Below are positions 36,065-44,089 of a stretch of 64,000 nucleotides of DNA, one piece after another. The stretch is taken from NCBI RefSeq assembly GCF_016624945.1, contig NZ_JACVUI010000004.1, positions 186,001 through 250,000 of the forward strand. Reading direction: 5' to 3'. This stretch comes from Acinetobacter sp. S54. GTDB taxonomy: Bacteria; Pseudomonadota; Gammaproteobacteria; Pseudomonadales; Moraxellaceae. Position 1 is the stretch's first letter. Each line of letters opens with the position of its first letter. The position numbers and the translations under genes are program-made. Below the pieces are notes generated by a model. It searched no databases. It was not told the origin of the DNA and saw only the letters and a list, made by a program, of their open reading frames with translations.

Positions 36065-37222
36065 ATGAGTAAAAATCCTTATATTACGGAAGATTTGGAA
36101 TTTTTGGCTGAAACTGCCGATAAATTTGCTCAAAAGTTTATTGCTCCCGGTTTTTTAGAACGAGATCAAAGCCGTGTGTTTGATCGGGATCTGGTCAAGA
36201 AGATGGGTGAAATGGGCTTTATTGCACCTGAATTACCTGAGCAATATGGCGGTCAGGGCATGGGGCGTCTGGCAGCAGGTGTGATTCATGAGGCCATTGC
36301 TAAGGCTGATTTAAGCTTCTCTTATGTTAATTTGCTGGCTTCTTTAAATGGTCAGATATTGGCAGAGCATGGAGATCCCGAAGTTGTACGCCCTTGGCTA
36401 GAAAAGCTCACTGCAGGTGAAGCGATTTTTGCCATTGGGTTAACTGAACCACGTGGTGGTTCGGATGCAGGAAATCTACGCTTAAAAATTGAACGTGATG
36501 GCAATGACTATATTTTGAATGGGGAAAAAACCTCCATCTCTGCAGCCGATCAAGCTGATGCATCTGTCATTTTTGGACGTACAGGTAGTATTGAGTCTGG
36601 CGCGCATGGTATCACCGCTTTATTAGTTCCGATGAACTTACCAGGCGTTAGTACGACACGTTTTGATTGTCATGGACAACGTGCGATTGGTCGTGGTTCG
36701 ATTTTCTTTGATAATGTGCGTGTCCCAGTAAATCACCGTTTAGGCGAAGAAAATAAAGGTTTTGTACAAGTCATGCAAGGCTTTGATTTTTCTCGTGCTT
36801 TGATTGGTTTGCAAGTGTTGGCGGTTGCGCGTGTTTCACTGGATGAAGCCTGGGAATATGCTGCACAGCGTGAAGCTTTTGGCAAGCCTTTAACTGCTTT
36901 TCAGGGCGTCTCTCATCCTTTAGCTGATTATGAAACGCAGGTCGAAGCGGCCCGTTTACTTTGTCTGCAAACCTTGTGGCTTAAAGATCAGCATTTACCG
37001 CATACCTCAGAAGCCGGAATGTGTAAATGGTGGGGGCCAAAACTAGCTTATGACGTGGTACATCAATGTTTACTGACCTTTGGGCATGCTGGATATGACC
37101 GTGGTGTGATGGAACAACGTTTGCGTGATGTATTAGGGTTTCAGATTGGTGATGGGACAGCGCAAATCATGAAAACCATTATTGCCCGTCATAAAGCAGG
37201 ACGCAAAGCCGTTCCGGCATAA
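36065..37222 (+). CDS. aliB: Cyclohexanecarboxyl-CoA dehydrogenase-like acyl-CoA dehydrogenase
   Basis: FAD-dependent acyl-CoA dehydrogenase of 385 residues in three domains: N-terminal helical, beta-barrel with FAIGLTEPRGGSDAG, and C-terminal helical with REAFGKPLTAFQGVSH. The position of the MCAD catalytic Glu in YEGT is Asp here (GDGTAQIM, residue about 363), while the alternative Glu position used by isovaleryl-type enzymes is Ser (FDFSRAL). Asp as base is reported for alicyclic acyl-CoA dehydrogenases, supporting conversion of cyclohexanecarboxyl-CoA to the 1-ene. AAGGAG eight bases upstream sets the start. It begins 12 bases after badI. Confidence 0.85.
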   Translation: MSKNPYITEDLEFLAETADKFAQKFIAPGFLERDQSRVFDRDLVKKMGEMGFIAPELPEQYGGQGMGRLAAGVIHEAIAKADLSFSYVNLLASLNGQILAEHGDPEVVRPWLEKLTAGEAIFAIGLTEPRGGSDAGNLRLKIERDGNDYILNGEKTSISAADQADASVIFGRTGSIESGAHGITALLVPMNLPGVSTTRFDCHGQRAIGRGSIFFDNVRVPVNHRLGEENKGFVQVMQGFDFSRALIGLQVLAVARVSLDEAWEYAAQREAFGKPLTAFQGVSHPLADYETQVEAARLLCLQTLWLKDQHLPHTSEAGMCKWWGPKLAYDVVHQCLLTFGHAGYDRGVMEQRLRDVLGFQIGDGTAQIMKTIIARHKAGRKAVPA

Positions 37223-37345
37223 GAGAATGATGCAGAATAGATTGTTCAATATTCAGAAGGAATATGTTTAGGTTTTGAATAAAGCTTAAATATATTGATA
37301 TTGCGCAATCTTTAAAGCTTTAAATAATAACAAAGGATGAGAAGA

Positions 37346-39001
37346 ATGGAGTTCGATACGGTTCTGATCCCGTCACGTCGGGATAAAATGCTAGAAAAAG
37401 GTTTTTGGTATAACAAAACAATTCTGGATTCATTGAATGAAGCGGTCAAATCTTTTCCAGATAAAACTGGGTTGATCAGTTTTAAAACAGTTGATCAATC
37501 TGAAACCCGTTTTAGCTATCGTGAAATATTGGAAGTTAGCAATAAAATTGCGTTAGGTCTTCAAGCGCTCGGTGTTAAAAAGCAGGATGTAGTCTCATGT
37601 CAGTTGCCAAATTGGTGGGAATTTTCATTGCTTTATATTGCTTGTCGACGCATTGGGGCCGTGCTTAATCCTTTAATGCCGATTTTTCGTGAGCGCGAAT
37701 TGGAATTCATGCTTAAACATGCAGAGTCCAAAGTTTTTGTTGTTCCTCAAAAATTTCGTAATTTTGATCACGAAGCATTAGCCAATCAGCTTCAGAGCAA
37801 AATTCCAAGCTTGAAACATATCATCGTTGTAAACGGCGAAAATGCAAATAGTTATGAGAAGTTGCTGGTTAATCATAAGCTTGAAAATAATCAAGAAGCA
37901 GCAGAGCAGCTAAACAATATTCAGATTAACGCAGATGACGTTGCCCAGTTAATTTTTACCTCGGGTACAACAGGTGAACCCAAAGGCGTGATGCATACGG
38001 CCAATACTTTATTTGCCAATATCATTCCCTATGCACAGCGGTTACATCTGAATGAAAAGGACGTGATTCTCATGGCGTCTCCAATGGCGCATCAAACTGG
38101 CTTTATGTATGGTTTAATCATGCCGGTTGAACTGAAGGCAACAGTCGTTTTACAGGATATGTGGGACGTGCAGCAAGCCGCCAGATTAATTGAAAAACAT
38201 CAAGTGACGTTTACGATGGCCTCTACACCATTTCTAAATGATTTGTCGAATTCAGATACACAGGCACATCGCCAACTGCAGTCTCTAAAAACTTTTCTGT
38301 GTGCTGGCGCGCCCATTCCGAGTCCATTGGTACAAAAGGCTAGAGAAAGTTTAGGAGTCAAAGTTATTTCTGCATGGGGAATGACTGAATGCGGGGCGGT
38401 TACCATGACCCGCCCAGAAGATGATGATGAGCGCTCTTTTAATACGGATGGTTTGCCACTGTCTGGAGTTGAAGTCAAAATTCTCGATGAGGATGGGATA
38501 CAAAAACAAGCAAATGAAGCAGGACGTCTGGTCATTCGTAGTTGTTCAGGTTTTGCAGGCTATCTCAAACGTCCGCACTTGAATGATACAGATGCACAAG
38601 GCTGGTTTGAAACAGGCGATCTAGCCTATCAAGATGAGAAAGGGTATATCCGTATTTGTGGACGTAATAAAGACGTGATTATCCGCGGCGGAGAAAATAT
38701 TCCGGTCGCAGAAATAGAATCTTTATTATATCAACATCCTGATATTGCTGTAGTCGCCTTGGTGGCTTATGCCGATGATCGGCTAGGTGAACGTGCTTGT
38801 GCCGTCATTAAGCTCAAAGAGCATCGGACATCCATCGAGTTAAAAGAAGTCAGTGATTTTTTGAAACAGCATAATCTGGCAATTCAATATATCCCTGAGC
38901 GTCTTGAAGTCTGGAATGAAATTCCAACCACACCTTCTGGAAAAATCCAGAAATTTAAACTGAGGGAAATGATTGCCACACAGGCACCGTCATTGAACTA
39001 A
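37346..39001 (+). CDS. aliA: Acyl-CoA ligase, cyclohexanecarboxylate-CoA ligase-like
   Basis: ATP-dependent AMP-forming ligase of about 551 residues, activating the free acid to the CoA thioester. Motifs: FTSGTTGEPKGVMHT (P-loop-like A3), AWGMTECGAV (A5), GWFETGDLAYQDEKGYIRICGRNKDVIIRGGENI (A7-A8) and PTTPSGKIQKFKLRE with the catalytic Lys (A10). Context makes cyclohexanecarboxylate the likely substrate, although medium-chain or aromatic acids remain possible. The ATG at 37346 has AAAGGA eight bases before it. A 123-base gap separates it from aliB, so it may also have its own promoter. Confidence 0.85.
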   Translation: MEFDTVLIPSRRDKMLEKGFWYNKTILDSLNEAVKSFPDKTGLISFKTVDQSETRFSYREILEVSNKIALGLQALGVKKQDVVSCQLPNWWEFSLLYIACRRIGAVLNPLMPIFRERELEFMLKHAESKVFVVPQKFRNFDHEALANQLQSKIPSLKHIIVVNGENANSYEKLLVNHKLENNQEAAEQLNNIQINADDVAQLIFTSGTTGEPKGVMHTANTLFANIIPYAQRLHLNEKDVILMASPMAHQTGFMYGLIMPVELKATVVLQDMWDVQQAARLIEKHQVTFTMASTPFLNDLSNSDTQAHRQLQSLKTFLCAGAPIPSPLVQKARESLGVKVISAWGMTECGAVTMTRPEDDDERSFNTDGLPLSGVEVKILDEDGIQKQANEAGRLVIRSCSGFAGYLKRPHLNDTDAQGWFETGDLAYQDEKGYIRICGRNKDVIIRGGENIPVAEIESLLYQHPDIAVVALVAYADDRLGERACAVIKLKEHRTSIELKEVSDFLKQHNLAIQYIPERLEVWNEIPTTPSGKIQKFKLREMIATQAPSLN

Positions 39002-39121
39002 TTTTTTTTAAAATTTCCTGAGTCTCTTATTAGGAAAATAAATACGGATTAAATCGGCACAGTTTTAAAACAAGAAGTTTTGAGATTGACGTATTTCTGT
39101 GCCTTAAAAATGGAGTTTGCT

Positions 39122-40420
39122 ATGAAAAAGTCACGTAGTTTGATCTATCAGCATATAATTGGTTTGGGGGCGATCATGATTGCATTCCCTAGTCATGCCA
39201 AAAGTATGGAAGAACAACTGGCTGAATTGAAACAACAGATTCAGGCGTTGGAACTCAAAATGGAGCAACAAGCGCAACAACAAGAAAGTAAGGAAAATCA
39301 AACAAAATCAGCGCCATTGGATCTAAAACATATGGTGACCAAAGGTGGTGCAGAATTAGAATTATATGGAAATGTACGGGCAGATGGGACTTATCAAATG
39401 AAAGGCCCTAATACCATGTATAACTATATTAGCTCTGTGCCTTTGAAAGGATCTGAAAATGAAGGACATAACTCGGATAAGTTTCTAAGCACTTTAAATG
39501 CGACGCGTTTCGGATTCAATTTTACCACTCCAAATCTGGGCGCCCATCGCTTAGGTGGAAAAGTTGAGATGGATTTTTTTGGCGGGACAGGGCGAGATAC
39601 TTTCCGTATCCGACATGCCTATTTAACGTATGACAAATGGTTAGTTGGTCAAACATGGTCAAACTTTAATGCAGTAGAATATTTTCCTGAAACTGTAGAT
39701 GCATCTTTATCGGTGGGCGGTTCGCTGACACGTGTTTCACAAATTAAATATAGTTATCCTATTGATAAAAATATGAATCTGGCGGTAAGCCTAGAAGATC
39801 CAAAAGCTGAAACAGTGACTACATCTGGGACACAGGACTTTAAAACTGATCCAAATGCAAAATTAAAAATGCCTTCTGCTGTAGGTCGTTTAAATTATAA
39901 ATTTGAGAATGGTTCTATAATTTCTGGGCGTGTATTTCTCACTCAAAAGGCAACTACTTTTGGCAATGGCGATGATTTTTTATCGTGGGGCGCGGCTTTA
40001 GGGGGGAAATATCAAATCACCGCGGATACATTACTTCGCTTTGACTATAATCATATTAAAGGTGATACCAAAAATGTGTTGTGGTCAAACTATGCGTATG
40101 TTTTTGATGCCAATGAAAAAATGAAACCAAATGAATTTGATACGCTTACTGTAGGACTTACTCACCAATTTACTCCAAAAATCCGTTCAACACTTGGTTT
40201 TGGTTATATGCTGGCAAATGATGACAATAGTTTCGCACAATTGGTACGCAATGACTCTACGCAAAATAAAGAACTAAAAGAAGGATGGATCAATATTTTT
40301 TACAACCCTGTAAAACCTGTCAATTTTGGACTTGAATATATGTATGGGGAACGTAAAACTTTTGCAGATCAAAAAGGGATAGATAACCGTGTGAATGTCA
40401 CTGCAATTTATGATTTCTAA
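39122..40420 (+). CDS. dcaP: DcaP-like outer-membrane porin
   Basis: Outer-membrane porin with signal peptide SLIYQHIIGLGAIMIAFPSHA, a short coiled-coil (SMEEQLAELKQQIQALELKMEQQAQQQESKE) characteristic of the DcaP family, and a beta-barrel (about residues 75-432) ending DNRVNVTAIYDF with terminal Phe. DcaP trimers in Acinetobacter take up dicarboxylic acids and negatively charged compounds. Lying at the end of this operon, it probably admits the cyclic acid or its pimelate-like product. The ATG at 39122 follows GGAG at good spacing. Confidence 0.86.
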   Translation: MKKSRSLIYQHIIGLGAIMIAFPSHAKSMEEQLAELKQQIQALELKMEQQAQQQESKENQTKSAPLDLKHMVTKGGAELELYGNVRADGTYQMKGPNTMYNYISSVPLKGSENEGHNSDKFLSTLNATRFGFNFTTPNLGAHRLGGKVEMDFFGGTGRDTFRIRHAYLTYDKWLVGQTWSNFNAVEYFPETVDASLSVGGSLTRVSQIKYSYPIDKNMNLAVSLEDPKAETVTTSGTQDFKTDPNAKLKMPSAVGRLNYKFENGSIISGRVFLTQKATTFGNGDDFLSWGAALGGKYQITADTLLRFDYNHIKGDTKNVLWSNYAYVFDANEKMKPNEFDTLTVGLTHQFTPKIRSTLGFGYMLANDDNSFAQLVRNDSTQNKELKEGWINIFYNPVKPVNFGLEYMYGERKTFADQKGIDNRVNVTAIYDF

Positions 40421-40498
40421 AATAAAAAGATGATATTGAATTAGTTTTTACAGGCAAAATGTTCAATATTTTATCCGATATCAGATTTAATCTTAAAT

Positions 40499-40531
40499 AA
40501 AAACACAGTGTTAAATACTGTGTTTTTATTT
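40499..40531 (+). terminator. Terminator of the alicyclic-acid operon
   Basis: Stem AAACACAGT / ACTGTGTTT (40501-40509 and 40517-40525), T-run after. It separates this operon from the GntR-controlled genes. Confidence 0.85.
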
Positions 40532-40603
40532 TAATAAAACGCATTAAAAATGATGTTCGAGGTCAGGCGTTTTATTGATCATCTAAATTGGTTTTTTTCT
40601 CGA

Positions 40604-40891
40604 TTAAAGTAAACCTTCAACAATACTAATCATGACTTCGGCGCAACCTTGACGTGCAGCTCTGGCTTTGGTGTATTCTTCCGAATGATAACAAGCTTGT
40701 GCAGTGGCCATATCGACAAACTCAATCACTACTTGTCGTTGGTAAACTGGCCCTTCCAAAATGATGGATTCGCCACCGCGAGCAAGAAATTTAGCGCCAT
40801 ACTTTTCAAAGGCTAAAGGAGCCAAAGCCATATATTGTTTATATTGTTCTAAATCATGGATGGTGACATGGGCAATCCAGTAAGCAGACAT
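40604..40891 (-). CDS. DUF1330 domain protein
   Basis: 95-residue small protein: MSAYWIAHVTIHDLEQYKQYMALAPLAFEKYGAKFLARGG, then EGPVYQRQVVIEFVDMATAQACYHSEEYTKARAARQGCAEV. This is the DUF1330 ferredoxin-like (dimeric alpha-beta barrel) fold seen in small monooxygenases and isomerases, without haem or metal ligands I can identify. It is the second gene of a two-gene unit with the GntR regulator (52-base gap), so it is controlled with the pathway and may act on an intermediate. Confidence 0.85.
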   Translation of the reverse strand: MSAYWIAHVTIHDLEQYKQYMALAPLAFEKYGAKFLARGGESIILEGPVYQRQVVIEFVDMATAQACYHSEEYTKARAARQGCAEVMISIVEGLL

Positions 40892-40943
40892 TGGTTTCCT
40901 TCCTTCGTGTAAAGTGGCTCGTAAATTTTTATTTAACAGGGAA

Positions 40944-41606
40944 TTAACTGTTTAGAATCTTTTTCGCAACTGCCGCGGCTTCGGCAATATGCTCAGCGAC
41001 TGCTTGTTTTGCTTTTTCAGGATCCTTATATAAATAAATTGCTTCACACATATTTTTAATGCGTTGATAACCTGAAATTTCACGTTGAGTTGATTTCATT
41101 GTCATCGCTCGAAGCCGGCTAATTCGACCATTCAAACGTTGTACTACCTCCCAGGCAATCTGGTGTTTAGCCGTTGTAAAAATAGTTTCGTACAATTTTG
41201 CCGAGGTTGAAATAATCAAATTAATATCATCATGAGCAAAAGCTTGCTCAAGTTCTGACAGCAATTCTTTAAGGGTATTACTGGTTTGTTCGGTGAGATT
41301 TTTGGTGCAATCTGCAACGGCACTTTGCTCTAATAAGAGTCGAATCTCGTAGATTTGAGACGCAATTTCCCAATTAAGTAGGGAAACAATTGGGCCTTTA
41401 TTGGGCAAAATTTCCACCAACCCTTCTGCTTCAAGATAGCGAATTACTTCACGCACTACAGAGCGACTAACTCCTAGTTCTTCACATAGCGTTCTTTCAA
41501 CCAGCCTTTTGCCTGAAGGAAAGTAACCCGTAATAATGGCATTTCGGACTTTCCCTAAGCAGAGTTCGCGTAGGGTAACGGGCGGATTTTCAATTTTAAG
41601 ATTCAT
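40944..41606 (-). CDS. GntR-family regulator, FCD (FadR-type) subfamily
   Basis: 220 residues: N-terminal winged helix (PVTLRELCLGKVRNAIITGYFPSGKRLVERTLCEELGVSRSVVREVIRYLEAEGLVEI) and a C-terminal helical FCD ligand domain (about residues 85-220) with a set of Asp/His residues able to bind a metal. The gene is divergent from the PF06684-led operon. A perfect 24-base palindrome stands between them. Aromatic or organic acids are typical ligands for this subfamily; here an intermediate of the N-heterocycle route is likely. Confidence 0.88.
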   Translation of the reverse strand: MNLKIENPPVTLRELCLGKVRNAIITGYFPSGKRLVERTLCEELGVSRSVVREVIRYLEAEGLVEILPNKGPIVSLLNWEIASQIYEIRLLLEQSAVADCTKNLTEQTSNTLKELLSELEQAFAHDDINLIISTSAKLYETIFTTAKHQIAWEVVQRLNGRISRLRAMTMKSTQREISGYQRIKNMCEAIYLYKDPEKAKQAVAEHIAEAAAVAKKILNS

Positions 41607-41700
41607 AAATAACTAATTCATTCCCAATTTCATTATGCAATTTTTGTTACATCTCTTTTATCTAAAAAGAGCATAGCAAACTCTTGCTTTTTTTTCATTA

Positions 41701-41724
41701 TGTATTATGGTATACCATAATACA
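41701..41724. promoter_or_regulatory. 24-base perfect palindrome, GntR operator 1
   Basis: The half-site TGTATTATGGTA (41701-41712) is followed directly by its exact reverse complement. The centre GGTATACC is typical of FCD-type GntR operators. It overlaps a possible -10 (TATGGT) preceded by TTGCTT, so repression of the plus-strand operon and autoregulation of the minus-strand regulator gene both fit. Confidence 0.82.
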
Positions 41725-41757
41725 AGTTGAAGATAAATTCACCCGCAAGGAAATGCC

Positions 41758-42360
41758 ATGAATCTAATCCGTAAAACAGTACTTCACGTTGAAACGACTT
41801 ATGTCGATGGCGGTAAAGAAGCATCAAAACCTTTAAAAATGGTCGCAGCAGCTGCGGTTATTAAAAACCCGTGGGCAGGTCAGGGGTATGTTGAAAACTT
41901 GACTCCTGAAATCCGTCGTATTGCACCTATTTTAAGTGAGCATTTAACCAAACTGATTATTGATGAAATTGGTTCAGGTGAGGCCGTTGAAGCATTTGGT
42001 AAATGTGCAGTGGTCGGTTTGGATGGTGAACTTGAACATGCCTCTGCATTAATTCACACCTTACATTTTGGTAATACCTACCGCAGTGCAGTGGGTGCGA
42101 AATCTTATCTGGCCTTTAATAATACGCGCGGCCCTGCGAATGCACCGATTTTTATTCCAATGATGGATAAAAATGACGAAGGACGTCGTTCTCATTATTT
42201 AACCTTACAGTTTGCAATTCCAGATGCACCTGCGGCAGATGAGCTAGTGGTGGTGATTGGTGCAGCAACTGGTGGTCGTCCTCATCATCGTATTGGTGAC
42301 CGTTATCAGGATTTAAAGGAATTAGGTCATGATCTCGAAAACCCAGCAGCTGTCAAATAA
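41758..42360 (+). CDS. PF06684 (amino acid synthesis, DUF1185) family protein
   Basis: 200 residues of the family once called DUF1185. Recalled structural work on a Bordetella member (BB2672) showed a variant of the Bacillus chorismate mutase fold, with suggested but unproven metabolic roles. Seen here: VAAAAVIKNPWAGQGYVENLTPEIRRIAPILSEHLTKLI, IGSGEAVEAFGKCAVVGLDGELEHASALIHTLHFGN and NTRGPANAPIFIPMMDKND. First gene of the operon, after the GntR palindrome; the next gene overlaps by 32 bases, so translation is coupled. No role for this family is assigned in the known trigonelline pathway, which makes it notable. Confidence 0.88.
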   Translation: MNLIRKTVLHVETTYVDGGKEASKPLKMVAAAAVIKNPWAGQGYVENLTPEIRRIAPILSEHLTKLIIDEIGSGEAVEAFGKCAVVGLDGELEHASALIHTLHFGNTYRSAVGAKSYLAFNNTRGPANAPIFIPMMDKNDEGRRSHYLTLQFAIPDAPAADELVVVIGAATGGRPHHRIGDRYQDLKELGHDLENPAAVK

Positions 42361-43120
42361 TCGTATCGCTCATTATTTTGAGCAGGGTAACGGCGAACCG
42401 TTAGTGCTGATTCATGGTGTGGGTATGCAGGCGGAAGCATGGTATCCACAAATTGAATATTTCTCCAAACATTACCGGGTGATTTCTGTCGATATGCCAG
42501 GTCATGGGCAAAGTACTAAACTGGCTGACGATGCTCAATTACAGGATTTTGTAAACTGGGCAATTGAATTCATTACTGCCCTAAATATAGGGGCTGTAAA
42601 TTTGGCAGGCCATTCTATGGGGTCGCTAATTACCACGGGTGTCAGTGCTACTCGTCCAGATTTGGTCAAAAGAATGGCGGTGCTCAATGGTGTGTATAAA
42701 CGTACCTCAGAGGCCAAAGATGCAGTCATTCAAAGAGCTGAAGAGTTAAAAACAGGTCATATTGATATTGAAACACCATTACAACGCTGGTTTGGTGACC
42801 GTGAGATTGAACGTCAGGCTGCACTTAAAGTGAAGTCATGGTTAGAAAATGTTGACATGTCTGGTTATGCAACAGCTTATTCAGCCTTTGCAAAAGGTGA
42901 TGCAATTTATGCAGATGAATGGGCCAGAATCGCCTGTCCAGCCCTAATCTTAACAGGGACAGGAGATCCGAACTCTACTGCTGAAATGGCGGTTAAAATG
43001 GCAAATCAGGCTCTCCATGGTAAAGCAGTCGTGATTGAAAATGAGCGACATATGGTGAATTTGACTGCACCCGATCAAGTAAATCGTGCCATGCAAGCGT
43101 GGTTAGAAACCAGCATTTAG
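42329..43120 (+). CDS. Alpha/beta hydrolase, TgnD-like
   Basis: 263 residues of the alpha/beta-hydrolase fold. Motifs: LIHGVGMQAEAWYPQ oxyanion-hole region, GHSMGSL with nucleophile Ser (about residue 95), acid Asp in LTGTGDPNST and the catalytic His in ENERHMVN. In the trigonelline route of A. baylyi, TgnD hydrolyses an N-formyl-type enamine to give succinic semialdehyde, formate, amine and CO2. Here the gene is next to a flavin reductase and monooxygenase, as expected for this role. It overlaps the previous gene by 32 bases. Confidence 0.8.
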   Translation: MISKTQQLSNNRIAHYFEQGNGEPLVLIHGVGMQAEAWYPQIEYFSKHYRVISVDMPGHGQSTKLADDAQLQDFVNWAIEFITALNIGAVNLAGHSMGSLITTGVSATRPDLVKRMAVLNGVYKRTSEAKDAVIQRAEELKTGHIDIETPLQRWFGDREIERQAALKVKSWLENVDMSGYATAYSAFAKGDAIYADEWARIACPALILTGTGDPNSTAEMAVKMANQALHGKAVVIENERHMVNLTAPDQVNRAMQAWLETSI

Positions 43121-43154
43121 ATGGTTACACATTCATTGATGAAGGAATATGAAA

Positions 43155-44087
43155 ATGAGCGAAATGGAAAGTGTCAATAAAATACGTGAACTACGTGATG
43201 CCTTTGGATCATTTATGACAGGCGTAACGGTAGTCACTACGTGTAAAGATGATGGAACACCATTAGGTTTTACAGCCAACTCTTTTGCTTCGGTGTCTTT
43301 GGACCCAGCCTTGCTTCTGGTAAGCATTGCCAAGACATCAAGCAATTATGACAATTTTGCCCATGCGTCACACTTTGCGATTAACATTTTGGCGGAAGAG
43401 CAAAAAGATGTTTCCAATACTTTTGCTCGACCAAGTGATGACCGCTTTGCCAATTTTGCATGGTCGAAAAGTGAAAATCAGAATCCGTTAATTGATGGTG
43501 TGAGCGCATGGTTTGATTGCACTACTTATCAAATAGTTGATGCGGGTGACCATGCGATTCTAATTGGAAAAGTAGAAAATTTTGCTTCAGCAGGTTTTGC
43601 GGGTCTGGGGTATTACCGTGGCGCATATTTTACACCAGCAAAATCATCTACCGATGTCATTTCAAGTATGAAAGTCATGATGATGGCGCTTATTGGGCAC
43701 GAAAATCAGATTTTGCTTGAACAGACTTCAGATCAAAAATGGACTCTACCACATTTGGTTGTAGATAAAGATGGTGCAGAAAAAGCGCTGGAAAAAATCT
43801 TTGCTGCTTATCAACCTGAAGCTTCGCCGAGCTTTATTTATTCCGTCTATGATGATGTGACCACTCAACAACAATATATCGCATTCTTATGTAACACCCC
43901 TGTTCCAACCGCACATAAAGGTCAATTTGTCGATTTAAATGATCTTGAAAAGCTTACGTTTGTTGATAGCGCTTTGCAAAGCATGTTAATGCGTTATCGT
44001 AAAGAAAATTATCTAAAAACCTATGGTGTTTATTACGGTAATCAAACCAGCGGTACGGTTCGTCAAATTGTTAAAGAGGAAGTTTAA
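43155..44087 (+). CDS. Flavin reductase with C-terminal extension, TgnB-like
   Basis: Supplies reduced FMN to a partner monooxygenase. The N-terminal 165 residues form a DIM6/NTAB-type flavin reductase: FGSFMTGVTVVTT, GFTANSFASVSLDPALLLVSI, HFAINILAEEQ, DHAILIGKVENF and GLGYYRGAYFTP. The C-terminal 145 residues (SSMKVMMMALIGHENQILLEQTSDQKWTLPHLVVDKD and following) look like a degenerate Nudix-type fold without the GX5EX7REUXEEXGU box. From memory TgnB also has extra C-terminal sequence. ATG at 43155 has GAAGGA eight bases upstream. The next gene begins two bases after its stop. Confidence 0.8.
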   Translation: MSEMESVNKIRELRDAFGSFMTGVTVVTTCKDDGTPLGFTANSFASVSLDPALLLVSIAKTSSNYDNFAHASHFAINILAEEQKDVSNTFARPSDDRFANFAWSKSENQNPLIDGVSAWFDCTTYQIVDAGDHAILIGKVENFASAGFAGLGYYRGAYFTPAKSSTDVISSMKVMMMALIGHENQILLEQTSDQKWTLPHLVVDKDGAEKALEKIFAAYQPEASPSFIYSVYDDVTTQQQYIAFLCNTPVPTAHKGQFVDLNDLEKLTFVDSALQSMLMRYRKENYLKTYGVYYGNQTSGTVRQIVKEEV

Positions 44088-44089
44088 CC

